A stretch of DNA of 64,000 nucleotides from Prolixibacteraceae bacterium. Lineage in GTDB: Bacteria; Bacteroidota; Bacteroidia; Bacteroidales; Prolixibacteraceae. This document shows positions 8,295 to 17,418 of the stretch, piece after piece. Below the pieces are notes generated by a model. That model was not told the DNA's origin. It did no database searches and saw only the letters and a program-made list of their open reading frames with translations. The stretch is taken from positions 1 to 64,000 of the forward strand of contig JALNYZ010000015.1 in assembly GCA_023229575.1 (NCBI GenBank). Direction: 5' to 3'. How positions within the stretch are numbered: the first letter of the stretch is position 1; every line of letters begins with the position of its first letter. Position numbers and translations under genes: made by a program.

Positions 8295-9454
8295 TAAAGC
8301 TGTAATGTGAGTACTTCCGAAACCTGCTCAATAGTAAGATCTCCTTTTTCCCCAATCCCTTTGATTCCCCTATTCGTGAAACGGTTGCAGATTACCGGAA
8401 TAAAATCGGGGCCAATGTTGTAGGCAGAAAGTTTGGTAGGAATGCCGAATGATTCAAAGAAAGCTACTGTTCTAAGAATGGCTTCATCAATCCGGGCATC
8501 GTTGCTGCCGGATTTAACTCCCCAGACCCTTTCGCCGAATTGGAGCAGTTTTTCCCGCTTCCCGACACGCTTCACCTGCATGATCCCGGGCAAAACGATG
8601 GCCAGTGTGCGGGCATGGTCGATACCATGAAACGCGGTCAGTTCATGACCTATCGTGTGTGTAGCCCAATCCTGGGGGACCCCGGCCCCAATCAGGCCAT
8701 TCAGGGCCATGGTGGCGGCCCACATAAAGTTCGCTGCGGCATTGTAATCATTCCGGTTGACCAAAACTTTAGGCCCTTCCTCGATCAAAGTTACAAGAAT
8801 GGATTCTGCAAAACGATCCTGAATGGGCGAGTCGACCGGGTAGGTAAGGTACTGTTCCATGACATGGACGAAGGCGTCGACAATTCCGTTGGCCACTTGT
8901 TTTTCCGGCAGGGAAAATACCACAGTCGGGTCGAGAATTGAGAAAACCGGTAATACCGCATCGGCGTTGAAGGCCAGTTTCTCTTGTGTTGAGAGGCGTG
9001 TTACCACTGAGTTGCCGTTCATTTCAGAACCTGTTGCAGGAAGGGTCATGACGCTGCCCAGCGGAACTGCCCTGGTGACAACCAACTTGCGGTTGGTGAG
9101 GAAATTCCAGGGGTCTCCCTCTGTCCACAAGGCAGCTGCGGCGATAAATTTTACCCCGTCCAATACTGATCCACCGCCGACTGCAAGAATAAAACCTATT
9201 TTTTCATTTTTGACCACTTCAACCGCCTTCATCAATGTTTCATACCTTGGATTCGGTTCGATACCTCCAAATTCAGTTAATTCCAATCCTGGCAAGGCGG
9301 ATTTTACCTGATCGTAAACACCGTTTTTGAATATACTTCCACCGCCATAGGCAAGCATGATTTTAGTACCGGTTGGCACCAATTGACCCAATTTTTTGAT
9401 TTGACCTTGCCCGAAAACAATATTGACTGGATTGAAGAATTCAAAATTTTGCAT
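8294..9454 (-). CDS. yqhD: NADPH-dependent iron-containing alcohol/aldehyde dehydrogenase (YqhD-like)
   Basis: 386 residues, the length of group III Fe-dependent alcohol dehydrogenases. N-terminal Rossmann-like part has GGGSVLDGVKFIAAA (the YqhD/BDH nucleotide motif). Metal ligands are seen as VDAFVHVMEQY (Asp, His) and HELTAFHGIDHARTLAI (two His), matching the YqhD pattern. Cytoplasmic; reduces short-chain and toxic aldehydes with NAD(P)H. It sits 110 bases downstream of the AraD-like gene on the same strand and may be read with it. Confidence 0.93.
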   Translation of the reverse strand: MQNFEFFNPVNIVFGQGQIKKLGQLVPTGTKIMLAYGGGSIFKNGVYDQVKSALPGLELTEFGGIEPNPRYETLMKAVEVVKNEKIGFILAVGGGSVLDGVKFIAAAALWTEGDPWNFLTNRKLVVTRAVPLGSVMTLPATGSEMNGNSVVTRLSTQEKLAFNADAVLPVFSILDPTVVFSLPEKQVANGIVDAFVHVMEQYLTYPVDSPIQDRFAESILVTLIEEGPKVLVNRNDYNAAANFMWAATMALNGLIGAGVPQDWATHTIGHELTAFHGIDHARTLAIVLPGIMQVKRVGKREKLLQFGERVWGVKSGSNDARIDEAILRTVAFFESFGIPTKLSAYNIGPDFIPVICNRFTNRGIKGIGEKGDLTIEQVSEVLTLQL

Positions 9455-9564
9455 GGGGAAAATTTAAGTACTAATTAGACAGTTAAAAACAAACATGAAT
9501 GAATCCTTTGACCAGGCAATTTAACTCAAAGTAATGGAAAAAGTTTCACCTTATCGTCTTCAAA

Positions 9565-10224
9565 TCAATCAAAAAAGTAGCGGTCAAGGAATTTCTTTTC
9601 TACGGGATTCACTGGATTCAGTTGGCGGGTACGGTAGGCCATTCTCGCCACTTTTTCGAGTACTACTGTATGGTCGAACGCATTTTGAACCTCCTTTCCC
9701 CAACAGAAAGGGCCATGTCCGCATACCAAAACCCCTGGAATTCGCATAGGGTCCAGGACGGAGGCTTTGAAAGTTTCAACGATGATTTTACCTGTTTCAG
9801 TTTCGATATCTCCCTCCATTTGCTGTGCTGACAGCGGTTTTGTGCATGGAATCTCTCCGTTGAAAAAATTGGCATGGGTGATGCCAAGTGGCGGAATACT
9901 CAGGCCAGCCTGGGCCCAGCAGCTGGCATACTCGGAGTGGGAATGCATGATGGAGCCTATCAATGGGAAATTTTTGTACAAGACAAGATGGGTGTTGGTG
10001 TCAGAGGACGGTTTCAAATCTCCTGATACAATCCTGCCATTCAGATCAACAACCACCATATCCCCAGGTACCATCTCATCGTACGATATTCCGGATGGCT
10101 TAATGACGACCAATCCTGTTTTTCGGTCAATGGCACTCACATTTCCCCAAGTGTAGATCACCAGTCCTTGCTCCAACAATTTAAGACTTGCTTTGTAAAC
10201 CTGATGTTTTAAATTCTCAAGCAT
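9565..10224 (-). CDS. araD: L-ribulose-5-phosphate 4-epimerase (AraD-like class II aldolase)
   Basis: 219 residues. Class II aldolase/adducin fold; converts L-ribulose-5-P to D-xylulose-5-P in pentose use. Visible metal-binding histidines: MHSHSEYASCW and VCGHGPFCWG; substrate and zinc loops GNVSA, KPSG and SSDTNTHLVLY match AraD. I choose ATG at 10224 (MLENLKHQ) rather than 10254, because AraD proteins normally start here. No other arabinose genes are nearby, so a sister epimerase (UlaF/SgbE) or a related aldolase cannot be excluded. Confidence 0.88.
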   Translation of the reverse strand: MLENLKHQVYKASLKLLEQGLVIYTWGNVSAIDRKTGLVVIKPSGISYDEMVPGDMVVVDLNGRIVSGDLKPSSDTNTHLVLYKNFPLIGSIMHSHSEYASCWAQAGLSIPPLGITHANFFNGEIPCTKPLSAQQMEGDIETETGKIIVETFKASVLDPMRIPGVLVCGHGPFCWGKEVQNAFDHTVVLEKVARMAYRTRQLNPVNPVEKKFLDRYFFD

Positions 10225-10381
10225 TATTCGATATTGGATTAATAATGGCATCAAAAATCGGAATTTAATTTTAATTTATAAGTAATTCATTCAGATAAAT
10301 TATAATTCGGAATTGGTTAGCGGAAGATTCTTTCTATGATACAGTCCTTGTCCATTTGGTTTTTTTGCATTTGGCACAGAT

Positions 10382-10416
10382 ATTGCAATAAACCGATTAT
10401 GCAATAAATAGATTTG
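10382..10416 (+). promoter_or_regulatory. Promoter of the DUF4251 gene
   Basis: The -7 box TAGATTTG (10409-10416) fits TAnnTTTG; an ATTG at 10382-10385 could serve as the -33 box at a spacing of 23. The predicted transcript start is near 10423, 19 bases before the ATG. Confidence 0.45.
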
Positions 10417-10441
10417 TCGAATGGTTGTATAATTAGCGTCG

Positions 10442-10960
10442 ATGGAAAGAAAAACTACACAATTGATTGCGTTGCTGTTAATCGCAATTATGCCGGCAAT
10501 TTCTCAGCCGACAAACCGAAAGGCTGCAAAGGAGGAGAAAAGGATAGGGAAAGAAAAAGGGATAGCCACATTGATTGACTTAAAAAAGTTTGAATTTGAA
10601 GCCCAAAGGGCCATACCAACAGGATTCAGTCCGGTGGACCTGACAACAAACCCCAATTTTGTCAGGTTTTCGCCTGAATTGATTGTCAGCGAAATGCCTT
10701 TCTTCGGCAGGGCTTATTCGGTGCAGTATGGAGGAGAAGGCGGGTTGAAATTTGTAGGGGAACCTGAGGTTTTCACGATCGAAAAGGGTAAAAAATATTA
10801 TGCTGTTGAAGTGAAAGTAAAGTCGAAAAGTGACTACTTTACCATCAATCTATCCATCAGTTTTGGTGGAAGTGCCACCATGGTTATCTCCTCCAACAAC
10901 AGGTCTCCGATTTCCTATTACGGACAGATTTCGGAAATTGCTTTACCTGAGGTGAAATAA
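10442..10960 (+). CDS. DUF4251 domain-containing exported protein
   Basis: 172 residues. A signal peptide (residues 1 to about 21, ending AISQP) is followed by a basic linker and a DUF4251 domain, recognised by the pattern RFSPELIVSEMPFFGRAY and the final YYGQISE. DUF4251 is a Bacteroidota family of secreted or periplasmic proteins without known function. Convergent with the barrel protein gene, 23 bases apart. Its own promoter is likely at 10382-10416. Confidence 0.82.
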   Translation: MERKTTQLIALLLIAIMPAISQPTNRKAAKEEKRIGKEKGIATLIDLKKFEFEAQRAIPTGFSPVDLTTNPNFVRFSPELIVSEMPFFGRAYSVQYGGEGGLKFVGEPEVFTIEKGKKYYAVEVKVKSKSDYFTINLSISFGGSATMVISSNNRSPISYYGQISEIALPEVK

Positions 10961-10983
10961 TCCGGTATGGATTGGATTCGATA

Positions 10984-13383
10984 CTATTCAGCAACCGGGT
11001 ACTTTGCTACTCTCCGTTCATCCCGGCTGTAGTGGTTGAATTTGTAAGAGACCGAGAAGTGAACCGGGAATTTATTCTGCATGGTCATTACCTCATTGAA
11101 GCCGGCTCCCCCTACATGTTCGACTTTTTTGTACAGGCCAGGAATATCCCTTCCTGAAATGGTAACTGTTAGTTTTCTGTCCAGAAAGCTCTTGCGAACG
11201 GTTAATCCGGCCATGTAAATTTGATCAATATTGCTTTGAGCAGTCATTGCCGGTCCGAAATAGGCAAAATCAAACTGTATCAAAAGGGTGGGGCTGATGG
11301 TAAAATCGGCAGTGGTAACAGAATACCCCTGCTGGTATCTTCTTTGATTCGCGATTTGAACTAGTTTGACATCCAGGTTGGTATCAATAAAATCAAATTT
11401 TTCGCTTAATCGCATCCAATTGGTAGCAGACCAAATGGCATTTATTTCCAGGCCAAAGGTTTTCTCACTGCCCATATTTTCATTACGGTTCTGAAGGATC
11501 TGATCATGGTAAATGGATTGAATCACCTCAATTTTGTTGGAGGTATTGTAAAAATAAAGTTCATTTATTATTGTCAGCTTCCCAAAGTTTAGAAGGTAAT
11601 CAAGGGTAATTTTGTCGGTAATCTCGTTTTTGAGGTCAGGATTTCCCATCATGACATTGTGAAAATTGTACCAACGCGGTAAAGGGTCCAGCTGAATGGT
11701 TTTGAGTTGATCGGTTCGCCTGGTGTAATTAAGAAGAATTTCCTGCGTGGAATCTATTTTGAATGAGCTGTTCAGCGATGGGTAAAGTTTAAATTGTTGC
11801 AGGGGAAAACTACCGTACAAGGTCTTCATTTCGCGGTTCAGGTATTCTGCCCGTAGTCCGGCTTTTAAATCTAATCGTTTGATTTTAAACTGCCACGTGC
11901 TGTATGCTGCTCCTATCATTCCATTGAAATGCGACTCTTGAATGGTTAACCCGGGTGGAGATGGGTTACTAAGTTCGGATTGATAACCCTCCTGTTCTTT
12001 GTTGAATGAGATTTGGGTCCCAGCTTCAAGATTGCCGGCTTTCCCTGTCGGAGATACAAAATCAGCATTAAATTGAAAGTTGTTGAACTTTTTATCAAGT
12101 CGCGTTGTCTGCTTCATTGTTTCGGCTCCCGAAACATCATTCGACAAATTTAAATAGTGATCATCGTAATTCAGGTTGTTCCAAAGCGCTGAAATTGAAA
12201 TTGATTTTCCCGGTTTCCTGAATTTATGTTCAAATGAAACATCCGCGCCGCTGTATGTGCCTTTACGGTCATTTTTGTCTACCGCATGATTGCGAATGTC
12301 CCCGGCATATGCCGTGCCATTTGATTTTACTGTATTCCAATCACCATAGTTGGTGGTTTCAAATGTACCGGTATGACCGGTAAATGATAATTTATCCCCG
12401 TTGGAAGGATGATAATCAAAGCCGGTCCTGAATGCTGTATTTTTTCGTGCGGATTGCTGAGAACCAGTTTGGGCGAAGAGTGTCTGATCTGTAAGATACC
12501 TGGTAACATAGTCAACCTCTCCTTCATTTTTCCTTCTGTTATGGTCGAAACCAGCAAATAAGCTTATTTTACTGCGTTTGTAATTCAGCAGGAGATCTGA
12601 AGTGTAACCTCCCAGATGATCCGTTGATGCCATCACATTTCCATTGAATCCATCGAGGGAATTCTTTTTTGTAATAAGGTTTATGATCCCACCCGATCCA
12701 GAGGCATCATATTTGGCCGACGGACTGGTAATTAGTTCGATGCGTTTTACCTCCGAAGCGCTTGTATATTCGAGCAGGTCAGAGCCTTTCATCGAAGAGG
12801 GTTTCCCGTTGATGAAGACGAGCAGATTTGAGTTGCCGTGAATCGCCAATTGCCCGTCAGGTTTTTGTGTTACCGATGGAAGTTTGAACAATAGATCGTA
12901 TGCAGTTCCTCCGGTTCCGGACATTTGGTTTTCGACATAGATCGTCCGTTTATCAAGTTGATAGACAGGTTTTCCAGCGTTCGATTGGATGGAGACCTCC
13001 TTGATCGACTGTGATTGGATCTCCAACGGAATAGGCTCTATGCTATACTCTCCGGACTTTGGTGACAAAATAATAATTTGGGATATGAAATCTTTAAATC
13101 CCATAAAGTGGACGGATACAGTATAGCTGCCTGCATGAAGATTCCTGAAAATAAATTCACCTTTCTCATTGGTTGCTGTAACTTGTATGGGAATTGTATC
13201 TGGTCGGTGAAACAGGGAGATATTGGCATATTCTATGGTAGCCTTTGTCTCTGCATCAATAACTTTCCCCTTGATAAGAGCCGATTTATCAATAGCGTGA
13301 GAAATTTTGTGCAAGAAATTCAGGCCAGGCAGAGGTACCAAAAATAAAAACAGTAATGTGAAACCCCAAAATATTCTGCTCAT
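10984..13383 (-). CDS. Outer-membrane beta-barrel protein with carboxypeptidase-regulatory N-domain
   Basis: 799 residues. Signal peptide (about 1-25), then a CarboxypepD_reg-like beta-sandwich (about 34-115: IKGKVIDAETKATIEYANI), a plug-like region (about 130-215, with SGGIINLIT) and a long alternating beta-barrel to the C terminus. This is the TonB-receptor-like outer membrane protein beta-barrel family (PF14905 type), found next to or instead of true TonB receptors in Bacteroidota. No TonB-linked SusD partner is nearby, so the ligand is unknown. A near-consensus promoter lies at 13425-13432. Confidence 0.88.
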   Translation of the reverse strand: MSRIFWGFTLLFLFLVPLPGLNFLHKISHAIDKSALIKGKVIDAETKATIEYANISLFHRPDTIPIQVTATNEKGEFIFRNLHAGSYTVSVHFMGFKDFISQIIILSPKSGEYSIEPIPLEIQSQSIKEVSIQSNAGKPVYQLDKRTIYVENQMSGTGGTAYDLLFKLPSVTQKPDGQLAIHGNSNLLVFINGKPSSMKGSDLLEYTSASEVKRIELITSPSAKYDASGSGGIINLITKKNSLDGFNGNVMASTDHLGGYTSDLLLNYKRSKISLFAGFDHNRRKNEGEVDYVTRYLTDQTLFAQTGSQQSARKNTAFRTGFDYHPSNGDKLSFTGHTGTFETTNYGDWNTVKSNGTAYAGDIRNHAVDKNDRKGTYSGADVSFEHKFRKPGKSISISALWNNLNYDDHYLNLSNDVSGAETMKQTTRLDKKFNNFQFNADFVSPTGKAGNLEAGTQISFNKEQEGYQSELSNPSPPGLTIQESHFNGMIGAAYSTWQFKIKRLDLKAGLRAEYLNREMKTLYGSFPLQQFKLYPSLNSSFKIDSTQEILLNYTRRTDQLKTIQLDPLPRWYNFHNVMMGNPDLKNEITDKITLDYLLNFGKLTIINELYFYNTSNKIEVIQSIYHDQILQNRNENMGSEKTFGLEINAIWSATNWMRLSEKFDFIDTNLDVKLVQIANQRRYQQGYSVTTADFTISPTLLIQFDFAYFGPAMTAQSNIDQIYMAGLTVRKSFLDRKLTVTISGRDIPGLYKKVEHVGGAGFNEVMTMQNKFPVHFSVSYKFNHYSRDERRVAKYPVAE

Positions 13384-13424
13384 AGAAACAGAATGAAAAT
13401 TAACAAATTTTAATATCTATTGTA

Positions 13425-13432
13425 CAAATATA
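13425..13432 (-). promoter_or_regulatory. -7 element for the barrel protein gene
   Basis: On the minus strand the sequence reads TATATTTG, an exact TAnnTTTG match, 42 bases before the ATG at 13383. No TTTG is seen at -33. Confidence 0.5.
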
Positions 13433-13439
13433 ACATAAA

Positions 13440-13510
13440 ATTAAGAAATGTGAAAATTAAGAAAGCAGTTGTGCCTTCCAATCAGTTTCACATTTTTCAA
13501 TTTTCACATT
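13440..13510. repeat. Inverted TGTGAAAATT words after tryptophanase
   Basis: AAATGTGAAAATTAAGAAA (13445-13463) is mirrored by TTTTTCAATTTTCACATT (about 13493-13510). It starts at the tnaA stop and may end that transcript. The same words occur at 6905-6935, 28575-28620 and 57000-57050. Confidence 0.55.
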
Positions 13511-14886
13511 GCAATAGGTTCCAATTCTACGGTAAAGTGCCTCAGAATTGGGGCTTCCTGAGTGATCCGGTACCCTAATTTGATTTCAAGCCTCCGGTCG
13601 TAAAGGTTTTTAAGTGCGACAGCAATTACATCCAGGTGGAGATTGGAATAGACCCTTCGTGGGATGGCCAATCGCATAAATTCAAGTTTAGGGTAACGGT
13701 TTTCGCGTGTCAATGGATCACGGTCGGCCATGAGGGTCCCTACTTCAACTGCCCTTATTCCGGCTTCAAGGTATAGTTCAATGCTTAACGTCTGGGCGAT
13801 AAACTCCTCCTGACGAACATAGGGGAGAAATGCCCTCGCATCCACAAAAATAGCATGGCCTCCGTAGGGTTGTTGAACGGTGATGCCGTACCCGGAAAGC
13901 TGTTCTCCCAGGTATTGAACCTGTCCGATACGGCTGGTAAGGTAGTCTGGTTCTGTAGCTTCCATCAGGCCAACAGCAAGGGCATTCATGTCGCGGCCGG
14001 CCATTCCGCCATAGGTGACAAATCCTTCAAACATGATGTTGAAGGTGCAAGCCTGATCGTACCACTCTTTGCGACGTGTGGCAATAAAACCGCCGATGTT
14101 GACAATCCCGTCCTTCTTGCTGCTCATGGTCATTCCATCGGCATAAGAAGACATCTCCAGAACGATCTCGCGGATGGTTTTATTCTGATAGCCGGCTTCA
14201 CGTTGTGAGATAAACCACGCATTTTCGGCAAATCGTGCAGAATCAAATAAAAGCGGAATGTTGTATTGGTCGGCCAATGCCTTCACCTCACGGATGTTCT
14301 GCATAGAGACAGGCTGGCCTCCGGAAGAGTTGCAGGTAAGGGTGAGGATGATAAACGGAATGTGTTCGATAGGATTGTTGTCGAGTACTTCTTTCAGTTG
14401 ATCAATGTCCACATTTCCTTTGAAAGGGTGAAGGTTCGATGGCTCAAATGATTCCTGAATGGTGCAATCCACGGCAATGGCATGACGGAATTCGATGTGC
14501 CCTTTTGTGGTATCAAAATGTGAATTGCCCGGGATCAGGTCTCCATCCTTTACCAGCGCGGAGAATAGAACATTCTCGGCAGCACGGCCCTGGTGTGTCG
14601 GGAGAAAATAGTCGAATCCAAAAAGATTCTTGATGACATCTTTCAAGTGGTAATAGGATGAGGAACCGGCATAACTCTCATCTCCGGTCATGATGGCAGC
14701 CCATTGACGGTCACTCATGGCTCCTGTTCCGCTATCGGTGAGCAAGTCGATGTAAACTTGTTCGCTTCTGAGGTTGAAAAGATTGTATTTGGCCTCCCTG
14801 ATCCACTGTTCGCGTTCTGTTCTGGTGCTGAGGTAGATGGGTTCTACCATCTTGATTTTATAGGGTTCGGCGGCAGGGAGTTGCAT
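13504..14886 (-). CDS. tnaA: Tryptophanase (L-tryptophan indole-lyase)
   Basis: 460 residues from ATG 14886 (MQLPAAEPYKIKMVEPI), the usual start; a longer reading to 14964 is coded by an intergenic repeat and is rejected. PLP enzyme of fold type I; splits Trp to indole, pyruvate and ammonia. The PLP lysine is Lys258 in MSSKKDG. Against tyrosine phenol-lyase: the GIRAVEVG segment has Val where TPL has its substrate-binding Arg (SMERG), and FDTTKGH and DSARFAEN follow the tryptophanase form. Located directly downstream of the hydrogenase operon; a repeat of hairpin words separates them. No TnaC leader or TnaB permease is visible. Confidence 0.93.
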   Translation of the reverse strand: MQLPAAEPYKIKMVEPIYLSTRTEREQWIREAKYNLFNLRSEQVYIDLLTDSGTGAMSDRQWAAIMTGDESYAGSSSYYHLKDVIKNLFGFDYFLPTHQGRAAENVLFSALVKDGDLIPGNSHFDTTKGHIEFRHAIAVDCTIQESFEPSNLHPFKGNVDIDQLKEVLDNNPIEHIPFIILTLTCNSSGGQPVSMQNIREVKALADQYNIPLLFDSARFAENAWFISQREAGYQNKTIREIVLEMSSYADGMTMSSKKDGIVNIGGFIATRRKEWYDQACTFNIMFEGFVTYGGMAGRDMNALAVGLMEATEPDYLTSRIGQVQYLGEQLSGYGITVQQPYGGHAIFVDARAFLPYVRQEEFIAQTLSIELYLEAGIRAVEVGTLMADRDPLTRENRYPKLEFMRLAIPRRVYSNLHLDVIAVALKNLYDRRLEIKLGYRITQEAPILRHFTVELEPIAM

Positions 14887-14910
14887 GGGTGCTTCGATTG
14901 ATGGATTACT

Positions 14911-15066
14911 TTTAATAAAGTGTCTAGAGTATTTAAAGTGCCTAGAGTGCCTAAAGTTAGGCATTTGTACTAACGAATAATATGAAGTTCGTCATACAAG
15001 AAGTGCCTAAAGTCGGGAGACCCTAACTTTAGGCACTTTAAATACTTTAGCGCACTTTAGGCACTT
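14911..15066. repeat. AGTGCCTAAAGT-word inverted repeat, left edge of the hydrogenase module
   Basis: Rightward words AGTGCCTAGAGTGCCTAAAG (about 14936-14955) face leftward copies TTTAGGCACTTTAAATACTT (about 15029-15048) and CACTTTAGGCACTTTT. The repeat ends 2 bases from the hndA stop, so it could act as a long hairpin terminator. The same family recurs at 23315-23424. Confidence 0.85.
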
Positions 15067-15067
15067 T

Positions 15068-15577
15068 TCACATCTCATGCTTCTCCGGCTTCACGCACCA
15101 CTCCTGGTATTCGGCGATGATTTTCCTGACCTGCTGTGGAGCAACCCGCCCGTATACCTTTTCACCAACCATAACAACGGGAGCTAATCCGCAGGCGCCC
15201 ACGCAGCGCAGGCAGTTTAGGGAGAATTTTCCGTCGGGTGTCGACTGTCCCACTTCGATGTTGAGCTGCCTTTTGATCTCGTGAAGAATCTGCTCGGCTC
15301 CCCGAACATAGCAAGCGGTTCCCATACAGACAGAGATTGGAAATTCACCCTGAGGTATCATGTTGAAGAAGGAGTAAAAAGTAACAACCCCATAAACTTT
15401 TGCAACCGACATGCTCAGTTCATTCGCGATGAGCTCCTGAACTTCGGCAGGGAGATAGCCCAGTTTATGCTGGGCTTCGTGAAGGATGTTGATCAGTTCT
15501 CCTTCGTTGTTTTCGAAAGAGGCACATATTTCCCTGACAATCTCAATGGTTCTTTGTGATAATTTTATTTTTGGCAT
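15068..15577 (-). CDS. hndA: Hydrogenase NuoE-like subunit (HndA/HydC)
   Basis: 169 residues. NuoE/24-kDa subunit fold: N-terminal helical bundle (LINILHEAQHKLGYLP) and C-terminal thioredoxin-like [2Fe-2S] domain with ligands CMGTAC and CLRCVGAC. It passes electrons between the flavin subunit and the catalytic subunit in NAD(P)-linked, probably electron-bifurcating [FeFe]-hydrogenases. It is the last gene of the leftward operon DRTGG-PHP-hndB-hndC-hndD-hndA, 72 bases after hndD. Length and Cys pattern are normal. Confidence 0.93.
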   Translation of the reverse strand: MPKIKLSQRTIEIVREICASFENNEGELINILHEAQHKLGYLPAEVQELIANELSMSVAKVYGVVTFYSFFNMIPQGEFPISVCMGTACYVRGAEQILHEIKRQLNIEVGQSTPDGKFSLNCLRCVGACGLAPVVMVGEKVYGRVAPQQVRKIIAEYQEWCVKPEKHEM

Positions 15578-15649
15578 CTTGAATATTTTATATAATCCTT
15601 TCTATTACAATTTATTTCCACCAATTACAATTTATTTCAATTTTTCCAA

Positions 15650-17407
15650 TTACTTCTTGCTTCTGTCAAAATATTCGGTATGCAATAAATGATGTGATTT
15701 TTCGCTCATCGGGGCACCCAGGAACTCCTCGTACAATTTGGCGATATAGGGATTCTCATGCGATTTACGAATCGGTTTGCCGGAGTCTTCACGGTAGAGC
15801 GCCATTTGACGTTTCTTCAGGATCCCTGCATCGCCATGATGGTAAGGCTGACCGCCGCCACCAATGCACCCACCCGGGCAAGACATGATCTCGATGGCAT
15901 GGAACTGGCTTTTGCCTTGTTGGATATCTTCGAGCAATTTACGGGCATTCCCGAGTCCATGGGCGATGCCAATGTGAATAGGCAGTCCGTCGAAATCGAT
16001 GGTGGCATGCCTAAGTCCCTCCATTCCCCTCAATTCGGTGAAATCCAACCTTGCCAGTTTCTTGCCGGTAAATACTTCGTATGCAGTCCGAACAGCGGCT
16101 TCTATGACACCTCCGGTGGTACCGAAAATGACACTCGCTCCCGTTGAGTCACCCATTGGATGGTCAAAATCTTCATCCGGTAAGGAATTGAAATCAATGT
16201 TCGCCAGGTTAATAAGTTGGGCCAACTCGCGGGTAGTTAGGGCAAAGTCCACATCAGGATTGCCATTCACAGAGAACTCATCCCGGCTACATTCATATTT
16301 CTTTGCCACGCATGGCATGATAGAGACCACCACAAGGTTTTTACGGTCGACACCGATCTTCCCCGCAAAATAGCTCTTGGCGATGGAGCCAAACATCTGT
16401 TGGGGTGATCTTGCACTGGATGGTATGTCTTTCAGTTCCGGGAATTGGTGTTCGAAGAACTTCACCCATGCCGGACAGCAAGAGGTCAGCATCGGGAGTT
16501 TGATCCCCTTGTCTCCCCCAAGGTAAGCCGTCAAACGGTTTAGCAGCTCGGTACCTTCTTCCATGATAGTCAGGTCGGCGGCAAAATCGGTATCAAAGAC
16601 ATAGTTAAATCCGAGCCGGCGCAGGGCAGCAGCAAGTTTGCCGGTAACCAATGTGCCTGGTTCACCTCCAAACTCTTCGCCAAGTGCGGCACGTACGGCA
16701 GGAGCAGTCTGGACAATAACAGTTTTCGCAGGATTGGACAAAGCACGGATAACCGCACCTGTATGGTCAACTTCCGTCAAGGCGCCGGTAGGGCAAACTG
16801 CCACGCACTGTCCGCAGTAGGTGCAGACAGAATGGTCGAGGTTCATTTCAAATGCGGGGGAGATAACCGCGTTGAAACCCCTGTTGATGGCCGAAAGGGC
16901 TCCGACTGTTTGTACCTCGTTGCACATCATCTCGCACCTGCGGCAACGAATACATTTGTCAAGTTCACGAATGATGGCAGGTGATGTATCTTCGCGAAAG
17001 GTTGACTGTTCTCCTTCGAAATGTATTTCTCTGATACCCAGATGTTGGGCCATGCTTTGAAGGTCGCAGTTTCCGGCCTTGGCACATTTCAGACAGTCGG
17101 TCGGGTGATCCGACAAAATGAGTTCTACCACAGTCCTGCGGGCATGGATGGCACGCATGGAGTGGGTCTTTACTACCATCCCTTCGGCTGCGTCGGTACA
17201 GCAGGAGGGAGCGAGGTTTCTGCGACCTTCTACTTCTACCACGCAAACCCTACAGCCACCGGGTTTGTTTTCAATATTGAGGTCATCCAGTTTCATGTAG
17301 CAAAGAGAGGGGATTTTTATTCCCACCTGTGCCGCTGCCTGTAGAACCGATGTGCCCTTCTCAACGGAGACGGGTCTGTTATCTATTGTGAGATTGATCA
17401 TATCCAT
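15650..17407 (-). CDS. hndD: [FeFe]-hydrogenase catalytic subunit (HndD/HydA)
   Basis: 585 residues. In order: [2Fe-2S] plant-type ferredoxin domain (about 1-80, CRVC, CC), His-ligated cluster (HPTDCLKCAKAGNC), two [4Fe-4S] sites (CIRCRRCEMMC, CTYCGQCVAVC), then the H-cluster domain. H-cluster motifs are complete: TSCCPAW with Cys310 and Cys311, MPCVAKK, and MSCPGGCIGGGGQP. Both the proton-relay and ligand cysteines are kept, so it should be active. It makes or uses H2. A start at the second Met (17401) is also possible. Maturases HydEFG are not in the window. Confidence 0.96.
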   Translation of the reverse strand: MDMINLTIDNRPVSVEKGTSVLQAAAQVGIKIPSLCYMKLDDLNIENKPGGCRVCVVEVEGRRNLAPSCCTDAAEGMVVKTHSMRAIHARRTVVELILSDHPTDCLKCAKAGNCDLQSMAQHLGIREIHFEGEQSTFREDTSPAIIRELDKCIRCRRCEMMCNEVQTVGALSAINRGFNAVISPAFEMNLDHSVCTYCGQCVAVCPTGALTEVDHTGAVIRALSNPAKTVIVQTAPAVRAALGEEFGGEPGTLVTGKLAAALRRLGFNYVFDTDFAADLTIMEEGTELLNRLTAYLGGDKGIKLPMLTSCCPAWVKFFEHQFPELKDIPSSARSPQQMFGSIAKSYFAGKIGVDRKNLVVVSIMPCVAKKYECSRDEFSVNGNPDVDFALTTRELAQLINLANIDFNSLPDEDFDHPMGDSTGASVIFGTTGGVIEAAVRTAYEVFTGKKLARLDFTELRGMEGLRHATIDFDGLPIHIGIAHGLGNARKLLEDIQQGKSQFHAIEIMSCPGGCIGGGGQPYHHGDAGILKKRQMALYREDSGKPIRKSHENPYIAKLYEEFLGAPMSEKSHHLLHTEYFDRSKK

Positions 17408-17418
17408 GTTTGAATTTA

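Noticed and set aside
8540..9311. Plus-strand frames (133 and 150 codons) within the alcohol dehydrogenase
   Set aside because: Antisense shadows of a well-supported gene.
13504..14964. Tyrosine phenol-lyase instead of tryptophanase, and the longer start at 14964
   Set aside because: The TPL substrate Arg is replaced by Val and other motifs follow tryptophanase; the N-terminal extension is translated intergenic repeat.
14911..15066. Possible CRISPR array (regular AGTGCCTAAAGT words)
   Set aside because: The words are degenerate, have no constant spacer and are arranged as an inverted repeat; no cas genes are near.
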